Assembly (NCBI GenBank): GCA_023853785.1 | Contig: JAJIRX010000904.1 | Span: forward strand, 1 to 64,000 | Length of the DNA: 64,000 nucleotides | Direction: 5' to 3' | Source of the DNA: Psilocybe azurescens | Lineage: Eukaryota; Basidiomycota; Agaricomycetes; Agaricales; Agrocybaceae | Part shown: positions 13,006 through 24,108 of the stretch, one piece after another | Layout of the letters: each line of letters starts with the position of its first letter | Numbering within the stretch: position 1 is the first letter of the stretch | Notes under the pieces: model-generated | The model's input: only the letters and a program-made list of their open reading frames with translations | Told to the model about the DNA's origin: nothing | Databases searched by the model: none | Made by a program: the position numbers and the translations under genes

Positions 13006-13560
13006 ACTTCTCAGTCCCCACATATTCTCTAGGACTGGAGGGATTGAGAAAGGAGTGAAGGGAATAGAGGGAACAGAGGGAATAGAGGGGATTGAAGAGG
13101 GAATGAAGGAATTGGAAAGGGAATAGAGGAGAATGGAGGGGAATGAAGGGGAATAGAGTTATTTATAGCCAATACAGTAATAGAGTGGAATTCCCACAAT
13201 TTAAAGCTGAGTAAAAATAATTTCCCACGCATTTGGGCTGAATAAAAAAATAGATTTACACAGTTATCACTACTATCATACACCTACTATACACTGCTTA
13301 TGTAATTCATCTTTTATGAGTAAAAACAATTTCCCATGCCTTTGGGCTGAATAAAAAATAGATTTACACAGTTATCACTACTATCATACACCTACTATAC
13401 ACTGCTTATATAATCTATCTTATATCATACACCTACTGTACACTACTTATATAATCTGCTCTGTATCATACACCTACTATACACTGCTTATGTAATCTAC
13501 CTTGTATCATACACCTACTGTACATTGCTTATATAATCTACTATATAAATGAACTTGTTT
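13006..13560. repeat. X-type 3' end: AG-rich tract plus tandem repeats
   Basis: After the terminus comes a degenerate GGGAATAGAGG tract (13060-13160). Then follow two ~110-bp units containing TTTCCCAYGC.TTTGGGCTGA and ~40-bp units (TATCATACACCTACTRTACA) repeated about five times to 13550. The same body recurs inverted at 48190-48600. Confidence 0.75.
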
Positions 13561-13580
13561 TTTACACACTTGTATTCAAT

Positions 13581-14155
13581 TTAGTCTGAGTCAGAATCAC
13601 TGGTCTCTGCTTCACTAGAATCACTAGTCTCTTCATCTAATCCTAATTCTTCATTTTCATCATCACTATCTGAAGACTCTGCCTTTCTTTTCTGCTTTGC
13701 AATGACATATTTTGTGTAGTAAAATAGCATTGTGTGTAGAAACCAATTGAAATTGCCAGGTGTCATATGTTTAAGTATAGATTCAAAACCACCCAGCCAT
13801 GCATTTAATTGTTCACACACTTGTGTATTAAAGGCTTTCTGGGCATATGCATTGCCATTATCATCATATGCAATAATTACAAGATTTGGAGCTGAACCAT
13901 CACCTGGAGAAGGATTGCAGTACTTTCGACAAAGATAATCATTGGCTCAGTGATTAATATAATGGTAAGTGTCCACAATAAATCTTGATGTTTTTTCCAC
14001 ATAGCATCCCAACTGCTATTGGTAACAGCTGTTTGCAACACTTGACATCCTTTGTCAATACATATATAATCAGGACAAGATTCTTTTGTCTTATAAACAG
14101 ACTGCAAAAACGTTAATATATTAGTTGTGGATTCAGACCTATCAAATTTTGTCTA
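13581..14155 (-). pseudogene. C-terminus of a CxC5/CxC6-type protein (truncated)
   Basis: Minus strand: a start-less piece beginning KFDRSES, then DYICIDKGCQVLQTAV, then (other frame) CEQLNAWLGGFESILKHMTP, GNFNWFLHTMLFYYTKYV, and an acidic Ser/Asp/Glu tail ending SDSD-stop. It aligns block for block with the end of the protein at 31158-31759. At least one frameshift near 13880-13950 breaks it. The ICIDKGC and CEQLN..LGGF blocks lie in the presumed catalytic part. Upstream coding is lost at about 14155, which marks the D1 internal deletion. Confidence 0.7.
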
Positions 14156-14629
14156 TGCATCTGAAAGCCAGGCATTTCCAGGCTCACTGAGAGTCACACA
14201 GAGAATGACAAGACCACAATATATTGATAGAATAACTGACTAGCTACAGGTGTGTACAGTGCATAAGGTCTAAGATAAGTCTATATCAAGGAAATAGGGT
14301 TTGGGGATCATAGTCACATACACATAAATGTATAAGATAAGATAATATGAAAAGGGGCTGTGGTAAGACTGCGGCACCAGGCTTACAGCATCTATATTAT
14401 TTAAGGAACTAAATACATGATAATAATAGCAATAATAATAATAAATACCATGATCAGGACCTATGGTGGAAGAGCCATTGTCCCGATGTACATGGCATGC
14501 AGCGATGGTGGTGGACACAACCAAACCATCAGCAGCAGTGAGAGGGCCACTGCTCTGGTTGGAGATTCCCATAGGATAATCAACATCAGCCACAGTGGTG
14601 GAAGGTGCACTGGGCTGATGTGGTGGTAG

Positions 14630-15120
14630 ATAGGCAATGACATGGGTAAACCCGCTGGGTATCCCGCCAGCAACCCGTACCCTACCCGTGGGGCAACCCT
14701 ACCCATAACCCTACGTGTTTACCTACCAAAAAGAGCCTAAAAACATACAAATTGGCCCATAATTGAAGGAGATATGGCTAATTTCGAAGAATTTTGCGAA
14801 ATCAGTCATATCTTCCTCAGTTTTGGTCCGAAAAATACGTTTTTAGACTCGTTCAAAGCTCACGGGTAGGGCTATCGTAACCCGTACCCTACCCGCGCGG
14901 TACCTGTACCCCTAACCCATACAGGTTACCCCAACTGGTGCCATTATTGAAATAATGGGGGAACGGGGTACTTTGTGGCAAATGAATGAAGGTAAAGTTA
15001 CAAAACTACGTAGACTATGTACCAAAATAGGCCGAATAGTGAATATATTAATATGAATGTTAGGGGTATTGATGGGGCCGATTACTAGACCAGCGAGTAA
15101 AATCCAACAGCCATTGCCTT
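14630..15120. mobile_element. 491-bp MITE in D1, with empty site in D2
   Basis: Flanked by GTGGTAG (14623-14629 and 15121-15127). Ends are AYAGGCAATGACATGG and, inverted, AAGGCAATGGC. The related copy D2 lacks it at the corresponding point (about 21665), giving a natural empty site. The first ~320 bp carry GGGTA/TACCC words and a self-complementary core related to the MITEs at 39604, 40289 and 40759. Confidence 0.75.
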
Positions 15121-15155
15121 GTGGTAGGCCTGAAGGCTTGGAAAGGGACTCACTA

Positions 15156-15867
15156 TCAGCAGCAACAGTGGGAAGCACAGACACAGTAGGAGGGGAAGGG
15201 AGAACTGGGAGGGCACTCAGGAGGGGCTACCAAGGTGGCAGCCCCATCGAGCTTCTGCACAACACTAAAAAGCGAACATAAAATTAATATATCTATATTT
15301 TTGAATGAAAAAAGGGGAGGGGTATGTGTATGGTTTGAGGTGGGTGGGGGCTCTTTGCGGCCTCTGCAGCATCCTCCTGATGTTGCTGTGTCAAGTTTTA
15401 CGGCTGTGAGGGGTGGTATGGGTTGGTTAGCACCGGAAATGCTCGCGAAAAGCAAGCGCACACACATTTTGAGGGTGCCTTGCCTCTAGCACCCTTCCTC
15501 TCAACCTCATCGGCCTCTGCTCCTTCTTCCCTGCTGCAGTTTTTGTCCATTTGGTGGCTGTCTCGTTGATGTTCAACTGGTTCCGCTTACAGGAAACACA
15601 CAGCTTGGGAGGGGAAAGAGAGGGAGCAGCAGTGGCAGCAGTGTGCAATTTGAGATGCAACTCATGCTCGCTGGGTGGCAGTGGGCGTTTCATAGAGAGA
15701 GGAAGGAGTGGAGAGGGAGGGGAGAGGGAGGGGATGGACATTTGGGTGGTGGGGAAGGAGGGGAGGAGAGAGTGGATGGGGGGAAAGGGAAGCAAGAATC
15801 GAACCAACAAAGGGGTGATGTAACATGGAAACCGTGACACCAGCTGTTTCCAAGATGCTGAAATCAT
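15156..15867 (-). pseudogene. GC-rich low-complexity exon of D1
   Basis: Minus-strand reading is Pro/Ser/His-rich with many stops and shifts. The matching part of D2 (22376-22101) reads QKLQQEEGAEGNKGEDNNNT, then ADHTEDDQE. This acidic, disorder-like composition parallels the first exon of W (27090-27460). No domain is recognisable. Confidence 0.4.
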
Positions 15868-15979
15868 GCATGTTTGATGGATGGATTTTCAGACCGTTTA
15901 AGGGTCCAAAAATATGTCCAGCTGATCAGTATCCCATCAAACGGTTACCAATCAATCAAAATTGTATGTAAATTAATTA

Positions 15980-16245
15980 ATTGATTCTAATCTACATCAT
16001 AATGATCGTAACAGTGAGCACCATGCAGATGCCAGTCCATTTTCGGTTCTGTTCTCGGTTCTGTTCTGGGGTAATCTGTTTAATTCCGCTGCAGAATCCG
16101 CCATTCCGGCTGAAATTGATAATAAATAATATGGCAGGGCCTTGTGCCATATATCTGCCCTCATTCCTGGCGGAATGGCGGATTCCATGGCGGACTCCGG
16201 CGGACTCTGGCTGGAATATGTGGGGACACAAAAGCCCTCGAATTA
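15980..16245. repeat. T-type terminus with GGCGGAATCCGCC words
   Basis: The body is dominated by complementary words (AATCCGCCATTCCGGC, GGCGGAATGGCGGATTCC, GGCGGACTCCGGCGGACTC) and ends GTGGGGACACAAAAGCCCTC. The same end occurs at 22740-22952 and, inverted, at 43888-44070. Confidence 0.75.
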
Positions 16246-16255
16246 TAGAGGACTT

Positions 16256-17045
16256 AGCACTGCCCCACACATTCTGATCAGTTCTGAGCAGTAATCTAGA
16301 ACATTTTTCACCATCCAAATGGTGAGGACTTGTAACTCCCCATGTGTTCTGATCAGCGCTGATCAGAAATTGAGATTTTCCAATCAGTTCTGATCAGTGA
16401 CCTAAAACACTTTTCACCACCTAAATGGCCTGCAATTGCCCAAATTTTTAGCTGATCAGATCAGATCAGATCAGAAATTTCAGAACTGATCAGCCAACTC
16501 AGAAACTGAGTCAATTATTTTCAACAAAAACTGAGCAGTACTACTCAGCTCCAGGTCAGATCACCTATAATAAAATAAATATCATATACCAGAAATTAAA
16601 AGATCTGCACCTGATTTGGTACTGTTTACATTAGATACAAAAGAAAATCCTTGTTTGAAGTGAGCATTCAATACTGAAGTAAGGAAATAAAAAATGCATT
16701 CATTAAAAATTGAACCCTGGGCTACAGACAAGTCACATAATTTGAACTTTACAGTATCTTGCATATTGAACATGCTGTCATAATTTCCATATAATGATAT
16801 AATTACAGCAATATTGCCCTCAAATTTCTGATAATTTTGATATATAATATGTGGATATAGCTTAAGAGGAAGTGCCAGAATATATTATTGGGTGTTGTAA
16901 AGAATGGTATATAATTCATTAAATGTGGAAGATAACACAAGCATTAATAGTGTAGTTGATAAAACATGTGTAGAATTAGTATATATAAAGCTGTTGGTTC
17001 AATTGCTGTTGAGTGCATTTTATAATTTCACATTTATTACAAATA
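16256..17045 (+). mobile_element. U1: CTGATCAG-word element, right end missing
   Basis: Starts CTTAGCACTGCCCCACACAT; a second nested start lies near 16330 (TTGTAACTCCCCATGTGTTC). The body is full of CTGATCAG and GATCAGATCAGATCAG. It then shares about 450 bp with U2 (19390-20330, inverted), including a tRNA-like block near 16945-17020. No right terminus is visible; similarity fades at about 17045. Confidence 0.6.
16945..17022 (+). other. tRNA-like (Pol III A/B box) block in U1
   Basis: An A-box-like TAGTGTAGTTGATA is followed about 46 nt later by GGTTCAATTGC, which matches the B-box consensus except near its end. Clover-leaf arms are not convincing, so this is a tRNA-derived remnant, not a tRNA gene. 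Related blocks occur in U2, Y1, Y2 and S. Confidence 0.5.
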
Positions 17046-17209
17046 TCATGTGACTTTAATAGATTATATAAGAGTTTATGTAATGCTGACTAAGCAGAAA
17101 TATTATGTGATTTCAATAGTGTATTTTAAAGCTTATGTAAGAAATTATTATATAATACTGACTAAGCACAAATATCATGTGACTTTAGCACTTGCAGTTT
17201 ATTATATCT

Positions 17210-17600
17210 GTACGAGCTTTATGACCTGCCGCTACGCATCGGGATTTGCTTCGCTCACCCCTGCGCTTCACAGCAGGGTCAACAGCTGATGGGGCTGCAC
17301 CCCCAGACCCCGCTTGTTGGCGCCCTGCGCCTCCTCATTGATAAATAAATAATACCAATCACAATCATATTGTCTTTGGGGGGGAATGAGCTTGCTCATC
17401 CCCCTTCTTATTGGCACTTCATGTCTCATTAAAAATTAATAATAGCAGTCACTTATATAGTGTTTTAAGGGAATGAGCTTTGCTCATCCCCCCTTGATTC
17501 ACCTTCACTCAAAAATATACAATAATTGTCTTTTCATGTAGGGAGGTGAGCGCAGCTCACCCCTCCCTTGCTTCACAGCCAGTTCAACAGCTTGCAGGAA
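17210..17600. repeat. series of GC-rich hairpins
   Basis: Three imperfect hairpins at roughly 75-85 bp spacing: GGGGAATGAGC/GCTCATCCCC (17381-17404), GGGAATGAGC/GCTCATCCC (17469-17490) and GGGAGGTGAGC/GCTCACCCCTCCC (17541-17567). A GC-rich block at 17220-17335 precedes them (CGCTCACCCCTGCGC, GGGGCTGCACCCCC). Function unknown. Confidence 0.7.
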
Positions 17601-19330
17601 TTGTTAAACTCCACTATGGAGACACACAGCACCTACATTGTCAAATTATATATACTCACAGTCAATAACAGTCAATATTTCTGGCCTTATCTAAACAGTG
17701 AACAAACACAAATATATATACACAGAACTGTACATTCAGTGTTCATTAAATATTCCTTTGCTTTGCAAATCTGAAACTAAAATTTCAAATTATATTAGAC
17801 CCACTCCAACTAATGCACAGTATTTTTGTCACCATGCCTGTTTTAATATCCATACACCTGCCAATGTCCACTCCCAATCAATCATCATCCTACTTTATAT
17901 CTTATATGATACTGCACTACTCATTCACTACCCACAAATCACCCCATATGCACAGAACCTGCAGCATTGTGCCACTTTAAATTTCATACCTTACACTCAT
18001 CCTCTTCACAATCAAAATAGTCCTGCAAATTAATCACATCAATGTACAATCTATAGTATATTAAAATTTAAATGCCAATTCTCACACACAATACTTAACA
18101 GTCTGTTTATTTTTACATGTATAAACCACATGAGAGCTTTATCCTCAGAAAAAACAAAAATACCTCTTGTAGAACACAGTAGACTGCCTATTTTTAATTA
18201 GGAAATCATATCCCAGTGTTATCTCTCTGCCCACATCTTTTATTTAAATAGCATCTACACACTCACAAATTCCTCTATTGCTATATATCAGTCATAAAGC
18301 TTGCCAGTGCAGTGCCCTTGCACCTTGCTAAGTTAGTGCTGCACACTTCCATACTACATATAATATAAACATTTCATCCTCCACCCTTTCTAAGTCTAAG
18401 GAAAATTATGTGAAAATGTCACAACAAAGCATGGCACCTTCAGCATCATGCCTATGCCAGTATATATTCCCACAATATATCCCCAGCCCACTCTTCAACA
18501 ATTATTGTGTATATTATTGTCACAAAAGAATTTTACATTGCATCTTATACAAAACTGGAACTATCCTGCTATCCACAGTATCTGCAACACTCTACTATTC
18601 TAAATTTTATAGCTTACACTCTTCACAATTAAAATAGCTGTCTCCTCATCCCACTACATTTGTCCTGCAAATTAATCACATTAATCTACAGCCCATAGTA
18701 TATTAAAATTTACATGTTAGTTCTTATGCACAATGTTTAGCTATGTATGTCTATATTTTTACCCACTACATGAGTAAGGTACACTGGAGCTTCATTCTTA
18801 ACAAAATAATTTTATCACCTGTACAGCACTGGAGACTGCCTATTTTCAGTTGCAAAATTGTGTCCCAGTACTATTTTTCTATCTACATCTTTATTAAAAA
18901 GTTCCACCCTGTTCCACTCAAACAAAACATGGTCACCAACCTTAGCTTATTCTGTACTAACTTGTCCACTGTCCTAAATTCTAATCATATTCATTGTTTG
19001 CATTTGAATTTTTGTAAATAGTGTCAACCACAACAACTGTTCACCAAAGCCAAAAACTGCAGAAAAATGCTTTAATACCACTGGAAATGGCTAATAGACA
19101 CATTGAGGATATGTTATTTAGACATGGAGTCTTTTTTCGGGATGTGTGGCACCAATTTTTTATTGGCCATCAGCCTCTGGTTGTTTGTTTCAAAGGGCCC
19201 CGCAGCACTGGCCCCAAAACACAGCAGTCTGCTTAATAATGCTTGGTCATGCTTAGGTAAAATTAACTTCCTCTTTTAGAACGTGAGAAGCAGCTGTGTT
19301 TTATATTATAGATATGACAATTTCAGTACT
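17601..19330. repeat. AT-rich region with an old ~630-bp-spaced duplication
   Basis: About 17985-18250 and 18605-18900 are diverged direct copies. Both contain GTCCTGCAAATTAATCACAT, ATAGTATATTAAAATTTA and GACTGCCTATTTT in the same order. No coding frame is supported. Confidence 0.5.
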
Positions 19331-19333
19331 TTA

Positions 19334-20545
19334 CACTCCCCACAAGCTCTGATCAGCACTACTCAGTGCACTCAACAGAAATTGAGCCAACAGCTTTATA
19401 TATACTAATTCTACACATGCTTTACCAACTACACTATTAATGCTTGTGTTATCTTCCACATTTAATGAATTATATACCATTCTTTACAACACCCAATAAT
19501 ATATTCTGGCACTTCCTCTTAAGCTATATCCACATATTATATATCAAAATTATCAGAAATTTGAGGGCAATATTGCTGTAATTATATCATTATATGGAAA
19601 TTATGACAGCATGTTCAATATGCAAGATTGTTACAACTTCAAGCTTATATTCACGTGTGTGGATAAAGCCAACAGTCAAGTGGTCAAGAACAGCAAGTTC
19701 AAGCAGTATCGACTAAGAGGAGATTAGATTCTCAAGAACTAGCTAAAGAATACAGTGGATTCTTCCTGGTATAAATACTATGAACCGCACAGCAAGTTGA
19801 AACAAGTTTGAATGTTCATCAGCAGATGTATATAAGAATAGAGGAAACAGATCAAGCGTTCATTGAAAGATGTATCATAAAGATAAAAGTGAAAGTCCAT
19901 CAAGGATATGATGGAGTTTCATAGATATGATGGAAAGCAAAGTTCATCAGAACATACAATGATGTATCAATGATGTGATGGATGACAAAGAAAAGGGAAA
20001 AGAAAAGAAAAGAAAAAGGAAAAGAAAAAGAAAAGACTTGTTGTAACAATCACATGATGTTGTCCATCATGTGACAGGAAGGTTTTATATACGAAAAGGA
20101 AAAGAAAAAGGAAAAGCAAAAGAAAATAAAGTGTCTGTAACAAAGATACTGTAAAGTTCAAATTATGTGACTTGTCTGTAGCCCAGGGTTCAATTTTTAA
20201 TGAATGCATTTTTTTTATTTCCTTACTTCAGTATTGAATGCTCACTTCAAACAAGGATTTTCTTTTGTATCTAATGTAAACAGTACCAAATCAGGTGCAG
20301 ATCTTTTAATTTCTGGTATATGATATTTATTTTATTATAGGTGATCTGACCTGGAGCTGAGTAGTACTGCTCAGTTTTTTGTTGAAAATAATTGACTCAG
20401 TTTCTGAGTTGGCTGATCAGTTCTGAAATTTCTGATCTGATCTGATCTGATCAGCTAAAAATTTGGGCAATTGCAGGCCATTTAGGTGGTGAAAAGTGTT
20501 TTAGGTCACTGATCAGAACACATGGGGGAGTGACAAGTCCTCATG
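19334..20545 (-). mobile_element. U2: CTGATCAG-word element split by a solo LTR
   Basis: Left terminus CAGTACTTTACACTCCCCAC. The right end near 20545 reads CATGGGGGAGTGACAAG, a mutated inverse of the left. The body is an inverted copy of U1, with a tRNA-like block at 19385-19455 (minus) and CTGATCAG words at 20340-20460. A solo LTR with target duplication AAGAT lies inside. U1 keeps the uninterrupted sequence (about 16735-16765), confirming the insertion. Confidence 0.75.
19629..20142 (-). mobile_element. solo LTR of the gypsy family, 514 bp
   Basis: Begins TGTTACAACTTC and ends GTCTGTAACA, flanked by AAGAT at 19624-19628 and 20143-20147. In minus orientation it is related to the LTRs at 33250 and 42894: shared CTTTTCTTTTC tract, CATCATTGATACATCATTGT region, TATA-like box and AGCTAGTTCTTGAGAATC. 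It arose by recombination between two LTRs. Confidence 0.92.
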
Positions 20546-20549
20546 GATA

Positions 20550-20941
20550 AAGCTGACAGTCAAGTAATCAAAAACAGCAAGTTTCCAAACAGTATTGAGT
20601 AAGAGGAGATTAGATTCTCAAGAACTAGCTAAGGAATAATAGCGGTGTCTACTGGCTATTTAAGCATTTTGAGTATCTACAATTATAGTATAATATGAGT
20701 CCAAGTATGAGTCAGAGCATAGAATGAGTTGCAACGGTGCTGTCGATGTGAGTCAGAGTGTGAGTCAGAACAAGGAGTGAGTTATAATGGTATTGAAAAT
20801 GTGAGTCAGAGTAGAAGGAGTCAATATACAATCACATGATGTTGTCCATCATGTGATAAGAAGGTTTTATATATGAAAATGAAAGGAAAAGAAAAAAGAA
20901 AAAAGAAAAGAATGTGGAAAATAAAGTGTCTGTAACAGCAG
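20550..20941 (-). mobile_element. truncated LTR of the same gypsy family
   Basis: Ends GTGTCTGTAACA at 20941. Contains AGATTCTCAAGAACTAGCTA and the poly-purine AAAGAAAAG tract, as in the solo LTR at 19629. The other terminus is missing near 20550, where it abuts U2. It also carries a GTGAGTCAGAG-rich stretch at 20695-20815 that the other copies lack. Confidence 0.7.
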
Positions 20942-20944
20942 GTC

Positions 20945-21430
20945 CATAAGAAGTTTGTGTCCAATTAATGTGTTCATGCATGTTGTCGATCATCTGATTA
21001 TAGCAACCTTTGACTGTCCATTTCTCTTGATGAAGCACATAGATGCGATGATTATCTTCTGTTCAACCATATTTATTAATAATTCAGAAAAGTCAAAAAT
21101 ATAGACATACTTTGAACTGGAGAGTAGCACCTTGCAACACCAGTGAGAACAGAAGCAAGTTTCTCCTCATATGGAAGTTGAACACTCATAATAGCTGACT
21201 CATCAATGTTGAGTGAAGTGGGTCAGTCCTTTGAAACAAAGAGATTGACAGTTGCATCAAGTTCAATATGATCTGGAGACTTATTGCACAGATCCCAGTC
21301 CCCAATGTTGGACACATTGCCAACTGCATTCCCTCAAAGTATCCCTCTGAAAGTTTTAGATGCACTGCTGCAATTTTCTTGTCTTCCCCTCTCTCAATAG
21401 GTTTGGGCCATAGTGGACTATTCATTTGAA
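20945..21430 (-). other. unclassified stretch, possible coding remnant
   Basis: The minus strand from about 21425 to 21185 reads PLWPKPIERGEDKKIAAVHL, then SEGYFEGMQLAM and CAISLQIILNL. This looks protein-like but I do not recognise it. It ends at the D2 edge. Nothing else is visible. Confidence 0.3.
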
Positions 21431-22952
21431 CATCTATATTATTTAAGGAACTAAATACATGATGATAATAGCAATAATAATAATAAATACTATGATCAGG
21501 ACCTATGGTGGAAGAGCCATTGTCCCGATGTACATGGCCTGCAGTGATGGTGGTGGACACAACCAAACCATCAGCAGCAGTGAGAGGGCCACTGCTCTGG
21601 TTGGAGATTCCCATAGGATAATCAACATCAGCCACAGTGGTGGAAGGTGCACTGGGCTGATGTGATGGTAGGCCTGAAGGCTTGGAAAGGGACTCACTAT
21701 CAGCAGCAGCAGTGGGAAGCACAGACACAGTGGGAGGGAGAGGGAGAACAGGGAGGAGCACTCAGAAGGGGCTACCAAGGTGGCAGCCCTGTCAAACTTC
21801 CATGTGGTGCCAAAAAATGAACAAAAAATTAATATATCTATATTTTTTGAATGAAAAAAGGGGGAGGGGGTATGCATACAGTTTGAGGTGGGCGGGGGCC
21901 CTTTGCAGCCTCTGTGGCATCCTCCTGACATTGCTGCATCAAAGTTTTATGCCTGTGAGAGGTGGTATGGGTTGGTTAGCACTGCAAACACTTGCAAAAG
22001 CAAGCACATGCATGTTTTTGTGGGTGCCTTGCCTCTAGCACCCTTCCCTGTTCCCTTTCCTCTTGCTGCTGCCCTCTCACACCCTTCCTACCCCCTTTCA
22101 CTATTGCAATTGGCTCTTTATGGTCATGGGTGGCATTGTCAACTCCTGGTCGTCCTCTGTGTGATCTGCAGTGTTGTTGTTGTCCTCACCCTTGTTGCCC
22201 TCTGCTCCTTCTTCCTGCTGCAGTTTTTGTCCATTTGGTGGCCAACTTGTCAACATCCAACTGGTTCCCTTACAGGAAACATGCAGCTTGGGAGGGGAAA
22301 GAGCAGGAGCAGCAGTGGCAGCAGTGCACAATTTGAGGTGCAATTTGTGCTTGCTGGATGGTGGTGGGCATTTCATAGAGAGAGAGGAGAGAGTTGAGAA
22401 GAAACAAATGGATGTTTGTGTGGTGGGGAAGGAGGGGGAGAATGGATGGGGGAAAGGGAAGCAAGAAATGAACCAACAAAGGAGTGAGGTGGCATCAAAA
22501 CTGTGACACTGGCAGTTGCCAAGATACCAAAATCACACATATTTGATGTGTTTTCTCCTTGGCCTTCGGTTTGATCAATTTTCGGACTGTTTAAGGGTCC
22601 AAAAATATGTTTGGCTGATCAGCATCCCATCAAACACTTATCAATTGATCAAAATCATATAAATATTCATTGTAAATTAATTAATTGATTATAAATATAG
22701 TGATTACATCATAATAATTGTAAAAATGAGTGCCATACATATGCCAGTCTGTTTTCAGTTCTGTTCCAGGGTATTCCATTCTGTAAATGGATACCATTCA
22801 GTCCTGCTGCAGAATCTGCCATTCCACCGGAATTGATACTGAATAATATAGCAGGGCCTTGTGCTATATTTTGCACTCATTCCTGGCAGAATAGCGGATT
22901 CTGCAGCGGACTCTGGCGGAATCTGGCTGGAATATGTGGGGAACACAAAAGC
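21430..22952 (-). mobile_element. D2: 5' part of a W-like transposon
   Basis: Direct copy of D1 from ACATCTATATTATTTAAGGA to the T-type end GTGGGGAACACAAAAGCCC. It lacks the MITE present in D1 and has no CxC-type coding attached. The minus strand carries the acidic exon remnant (22376-22101). Only the end proximal to the first exon is present. Confidence 0.65.
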
Positions 22953-23361
22953 CCTCTCTATTAACTATGTCATTTGTTTGAGAGGCACTGTAATTTATGA
23001 TAATAATGGGCCACGTACATTCCCAATGAAATTATGTTGAATTGTGCCCAATTAGCTGATCAATATTGGTATTGGCCCCAAGCCTGAATAAATATTGATG
23101 GCTGGTCCTCCATATCTATAACAACTCCATAGTAGTTGATCCTGTCAAATTGGGTTTCCAAATTACAGTGCTTGCCTTTAAATAATTATGAGTGAGTTCA
23201 CAGAATATATCTAGAAATTCTCTATTACAATCAAGTGCAACTAGTCAGGACCAACAGGTTGAGTAAATGTGAGCATGCAAAACTTTATCATAATTGAGTA
23301 ATTTTACTCTTTTTTGACCATTGGAACAAATGCTGGTGCGGCTCCCTTTCCCAATAACATA

Positions 23362-24108
23362 TCAATATAAAAATGAGATATTGGCCATGACATCACAAAT
23401 GCATGTGACTTGTTTATGGGCTTGTTGTTTTCTCAATTCCAACTCCAAAGGAGCATATTCTTCTGGGACATTGAAATTGGATGGCAACAGAAGAATCTGG
23501 CGTTCAACAAACATAATAGTTGGGACCCACTGCCTGTGAACAGACTCAGGGTCATCATTTGCATTGTGCTGAATGGCTGGTCCACTTTGGACATTAGGAT
23601 CTTCTTCAGCAATGTCATCAAATTTGGTCTCATTGCCACACTGGATGTGGTGCATCCAATCTATAATATCCACTACTCCAGACATCTGCTGTTGCAATTT
23701 AAGTTCTGCAATCATTGAAGTCAGGACTTCATAAAGTTGGTTCACTACTTGTTGGTCTTGTTCACATGGTACTGAGCTGAGCTGACATACTTTATTCTGT
23801 ACATCAATTCTGAACAAATCCAATTAAATAATGGCGATATGTAAATATAAAATTGCTTACTGCTTTTCTTTGATTAACAAGGCTAACCAAAGCTAGGTCA
23901 GAACTGCATTGTTGGTGCTGTCCTCAGTGCCAACTATGTCAGCCCTATTGTCAGTCATTGTATCAGGCACATGGGCACTGTAAATGTCCATTTGTTGAAT
24001 ATCGGCCAACCACATTGCTTCAACACTTTGAATTTTGTCCTCCCATTCATTTAGTGTTGTCTGTGCAATATCTCCTGACATTTCAAGGAAGTATGCATCT
24101 GCCTGGCC
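23362..24108 (-). pseudogene. KDZ transposase, piece 4 (C-terminal region)
   Basis: Minus strand. After the Y1 insertion the KDZ frame resumes with GQADAYFLEMSGDIAQTTLN, then EWEDKIQSVEAMWLADIQQM and DIYSAHVPDTM (24129-23893). A gap with a probable intron follows, then 23823-23362 with ERQILLLPSNFNVPEEYAPL and ELELRKQQAHKQVT. The latter matches the leucine-rich C-terminal helices (LPS...ELELR..QA...L..LR) of KDZ proteins. The gene ends at or soon after 23362. The family call rests mainly on piece 3, which is unmistakable. Confidence 0.7.

Larger units (their letters stand above)
9438..13007 (-). pseudogene. Helitron Rep (Helitron_like_N) fragment, interrupted
   Basis: Minus-strand Helitron replicase in pieces. 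13007-12477 holds YFPIVVFNHEQLKGGITGSF and GCPLWFITLSPADNRHPI. 12452-11661 holds the HUH nuclease motif GRLTLHLHLLLWIEG. About 11680-11350 holds KAIVSYISDYISKPALKTYQ and GSPMASMYLLGNPDHYT. 9742-9438 holds YVSNILGHW, then FEWIQTYEHRRTKKE. This is the Helitron N-terminal Rep region; no SF1 helicase motifs are present. A complete Tc1 element splits it at a TA. Removing one TA restores the frame across WWKSY/VSNILG. A one-base frameshift after DHYT and a stop upstream show it is dead. Its 5' part stops where D1 begins (about 13006), and its 3' part runs into R1a. Confidence 0.8.
13006..16245 (-). mobile_element. D1: W-like transposon, internally deleted
   Basis: Left terminus CTTCTCAGTCCCCACATATT; right terminus, read inward on minus, CTTTTGTGTCCCCACATATT. 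These match as a TIR. In minus orientation the order is: terminus with palindromic-word body (16245-15980), GC-rich acidic exon (about 15867-15156), CxC-type C-terminus (14155-13581), then a repeat-rich 3' end (13560-13006). This is the order found in element W. I see no clear target duplication, so the two ends may have been joined by deletion or recombination. A 491-bp MITE sits inside at 14630-15120. The unit as a whole is inference; each part is visible. Confidence 0.55.
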
